Assembly (NCBI RefSeq): GCF_010671565.1
Contig: NZ_JAABOQ010000006.1
Coordinates: forward strand, 1 to 64,000
Reading direction: 5' to 3'
Source of the DNA: Spongiivirga citrea
GTDB taxonomy: Bacteria; Bacteroidota; Bacteroidia; Flavobacteriales; Flavobacteriaceae
DNA: 64,000 bases
Shown in pieces: positions 63,092-64,000 of the stretch (its first letter is position 1; each line of letters begins with the position of its first letter). The translations under genes and the position numbers were made by a program. The notes under the pieces were generated by a model. The model was not told where the DNA came from and ran no database searches. It worked only from the letters and a program-made list of their open reading frames with translations.

Positions 63092-63694
63092 ATGAAAATT
63101 CTAATTATTGGTGGAAACGGTACTATTGGTAAAGTAGTGCGCGATCATCTAACCCAAAATCATGAATTAATAATTGCAGCTCGTACTAATGGCGATGTCA
63201 ATGTCGATATTGCCGACTCAAAATCGATTGAAAATATGTTTCAAAAGGTTGGTACTGTAGATGCTATTGTTTGTATTGCCGGTGAGGCAAAATGGGCTCC
63301 TTTTAACGACTTATCTGAAAGTGATTTTCATATTGGTTTAAATAGTAAGCTAATGGGGCAAGTAAATCTTGTTCGTATTGGCCAAAAGCATTTATCCGCT
63401 GGAGGGTCGTTTACACTTTCAACAGGAATTTTAGCAGATGACCCAGTACCAATGACCACAAGTGCGGCCATGGTTAATGGTGGAATTCATAGTTTTGCTA
63501 GAGCTGCTGCATTAGAACTTGAAAACGGTCATCGTATTAACGTAGTATCATCTGGTTTGGTAATTGACGCAGTTGATAAATACCGTGACTATTTCCCAGG
63601 CCATAATCCGGTTCCGATGAATAAAGTTGTCAATGCTTATGTTAAAAGCATTGAAGGAAAAATAAATGGAGAAATAATTAGAATTTATGAATAA
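63092..63694 (+). CDS. Short-chain dehydrogenase/reductase-like protein without the Tyr-Lys pair
   Basis: The 200-residue protein has a Rossmann start MKILIIGGNGTIGKVVRDHL (G-x-x-G-x-x-G) and an Asp at the end of strand 3 region (NVDIADSKSI). The segment where SDR enzymes carry Y-x-x-x-K reads SAAMVNGGIHSFARAAAL, so the catalytic Tyr and Lys are Met and Gly. The serine (LSTGIL) is kept. This atypical short SDR group is known in bacteria (PRK07578-like) with no established reaction. Lies 25 bp after the esterase gene. Confidence 0.8.
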   Translation: MKILIIGGNGTIGKVVRDHLTQNHELIIAARTNGDVNVDIADSKSIENMFQKVGTVDAIVCIAGEAKWAPFNDLSESDFHIGLNSKLMGQVNLVRIGQKHLSAGGSFTLSTGILADDPVPMTTSAAMVNGGIHSFARAAALELENGHRINVVSSGLVIDAVDKYRDYFPGHNPVPMNKVVNAYVKSIEGKINGEIIRIYE

Positions 63695-63825
63695 GAAAAT
63701 GAGTTGCTAAAACCTCTTTTGTTATTCTAAAATTGGATTGGAAAGTACCATAGTATTTTCAAATAGTATTATGTAGTAAGTCATTTTATCACCTAAATTG
63801 GGACGCTTATTTAAGCATCATAACT

Positions 63826-64000
63826 TTGAAGAACATAATCATTATAATGGGTGTTTCTGGTGTTGGGAAAACTACCATCGGATTACTCCTATCTGAAAAA
63901 ATCGGAATTCCTTTTTTCGACGGAGATGACTTTCATCCGGAAGTAAATAAAAAGAAAATGGAAGCTGGTGAGCCATTAAATGATGGTGATCGCTTGGGAT
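63826..64000 (+). CDS. gntK: Gluconokinase, 5' part (cut by window edge)
   Basis: From a TTG at 63826 the frame reads M-KNIIIIMGVSGVGKTTIGL, with Walker A GVSGVGKTT, and then FFDGDDFHPEVNKKKMEAGEPLNDGDR. The DGDDFHP and G-x-P-L-x-D-x-D-R motifs identify gluconate kinase, which phosphorylates gluconate to 6-phosphogluconate. Only 58 codons lie in the window. The TTG start adds the first beta-strand before Walker A; starting at the ATG at 63847 would lose it. The gap before it (63695-63825) shows nothing else. Confidence 0.9.
   Translation, partial: MKNIIIIMGVSGVGKTTIGLLLSEKIGIPFFDGDDFHPEVNKKKMEAGEPLNDGDRLG

Noticed and set aside
1-64000. CRISPR arrays, insertion sequences, prophage, tRNA or rRNA genes
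   Set aside because: No direct-repeat arrays with unique spacers, transposase or integrase motifs, or tRNA-like stem and anticodon patterns were found by eye; a tRNAscan or Infernal run would be the decisive check.

Overview
The window looks like a chromosomal segment of a marine-type member of the Flavobacteriaceae (Bacteroidota). The DNA is AT-rich. Shine-Dalgarno sequences are almost absent, and promoters carry the Bacteroidota -7 box TAnnTTTG, in the best cases with a TTG about 19 bp upstream. Signal peptides often end in SxAQ or SFSQ. Family-specific markers include a type IX secretion (T9SS) tail protein, DUF4199, DUF5777, a TonB receptor and a CarB without its allosteric domain. I see no rRNA, tRNA, insertion sequence, prophage or CRISPR array.

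Layout. 1-3.0 kb: 3' end of a giant repeat adhesin (cut by the window edge), convergent with an OmpA-type lipoprotein. 3.9-9.4 kb: vitamin B12 uptake, with a cobalamin riboswitch and btuB-type TonB receptor on the minus strand and a btuF-btuC-btuD ABC importer on the plus strand. 9.4-15.4 kb: RmuC, a hotdog thioesterase, small secreted and membrane proteins, a LytTR regulator, and a DUF5777 / c-type cytochrome / YceI module. 15.4-26.8 kb: housekeeping genes (carB, rpmH, lytic transglycosylase, mtaB, an orphan oligopeptide-binding lipoprotein, a GlmU-like nucleotidyltransferase, rpmE2). 26.9-32 kb: an envelope cluster (DUF4199, GT2 glycosyltransferase, phosphosugar mutase, MsbA-like exporter). 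32.3-34 kb: an ECF sigma factor, a one-TM protein and a periplasmic sensor-like protein. 34-40.5 kb: BNR-repeat lipoprotein, RsmB-family methyltransferase, a miniature T9SS tail protein, purL.

40.5-47.3 kb is the most distinctive region: a six-gene minus-strand curli (functional amyloid) operon in the order csgA-like, csgB-like, csgE, csgF, csgG, lipoprotein. It has three unusual features. The large curlin subunit is built of five tandem copies of an 86-residue super-repeat. CsgE carries an N-terminal domain resembling the amyloid inhibitor CsgC/CsgH. CsgG carries an extra C-terminal outer-membrane-barrel-like domain. The last gene encodes a lipoprotein with a TolB-like propeller that has no counterpart in the E. 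coli curli operons.

47.6-55.6 kb is a fatty-acid degradation block: acyl-CoA ligase, then a MarR regulator preceded by a perfect 20-bp palindrome, then fadN-, fadA- and fadE-type genes. 55.9-64 kb holds a secreted GH13 alpha-amylase with two starch-binding modules, preceded by three inverted repeats, a propeller/double-NTF2 fusion protein, an MFS transporter, a secreted M28 peptidase, a secreted esterase, an atypical SDR and the start of a gluconokinase cut by the window edge.

No wholly unknown system stands out. The best candidates for something undescribed are the curli operon architecture, the sigma/TM/sensor trio at 32.4-33.9 kb, and the palindromic operators.
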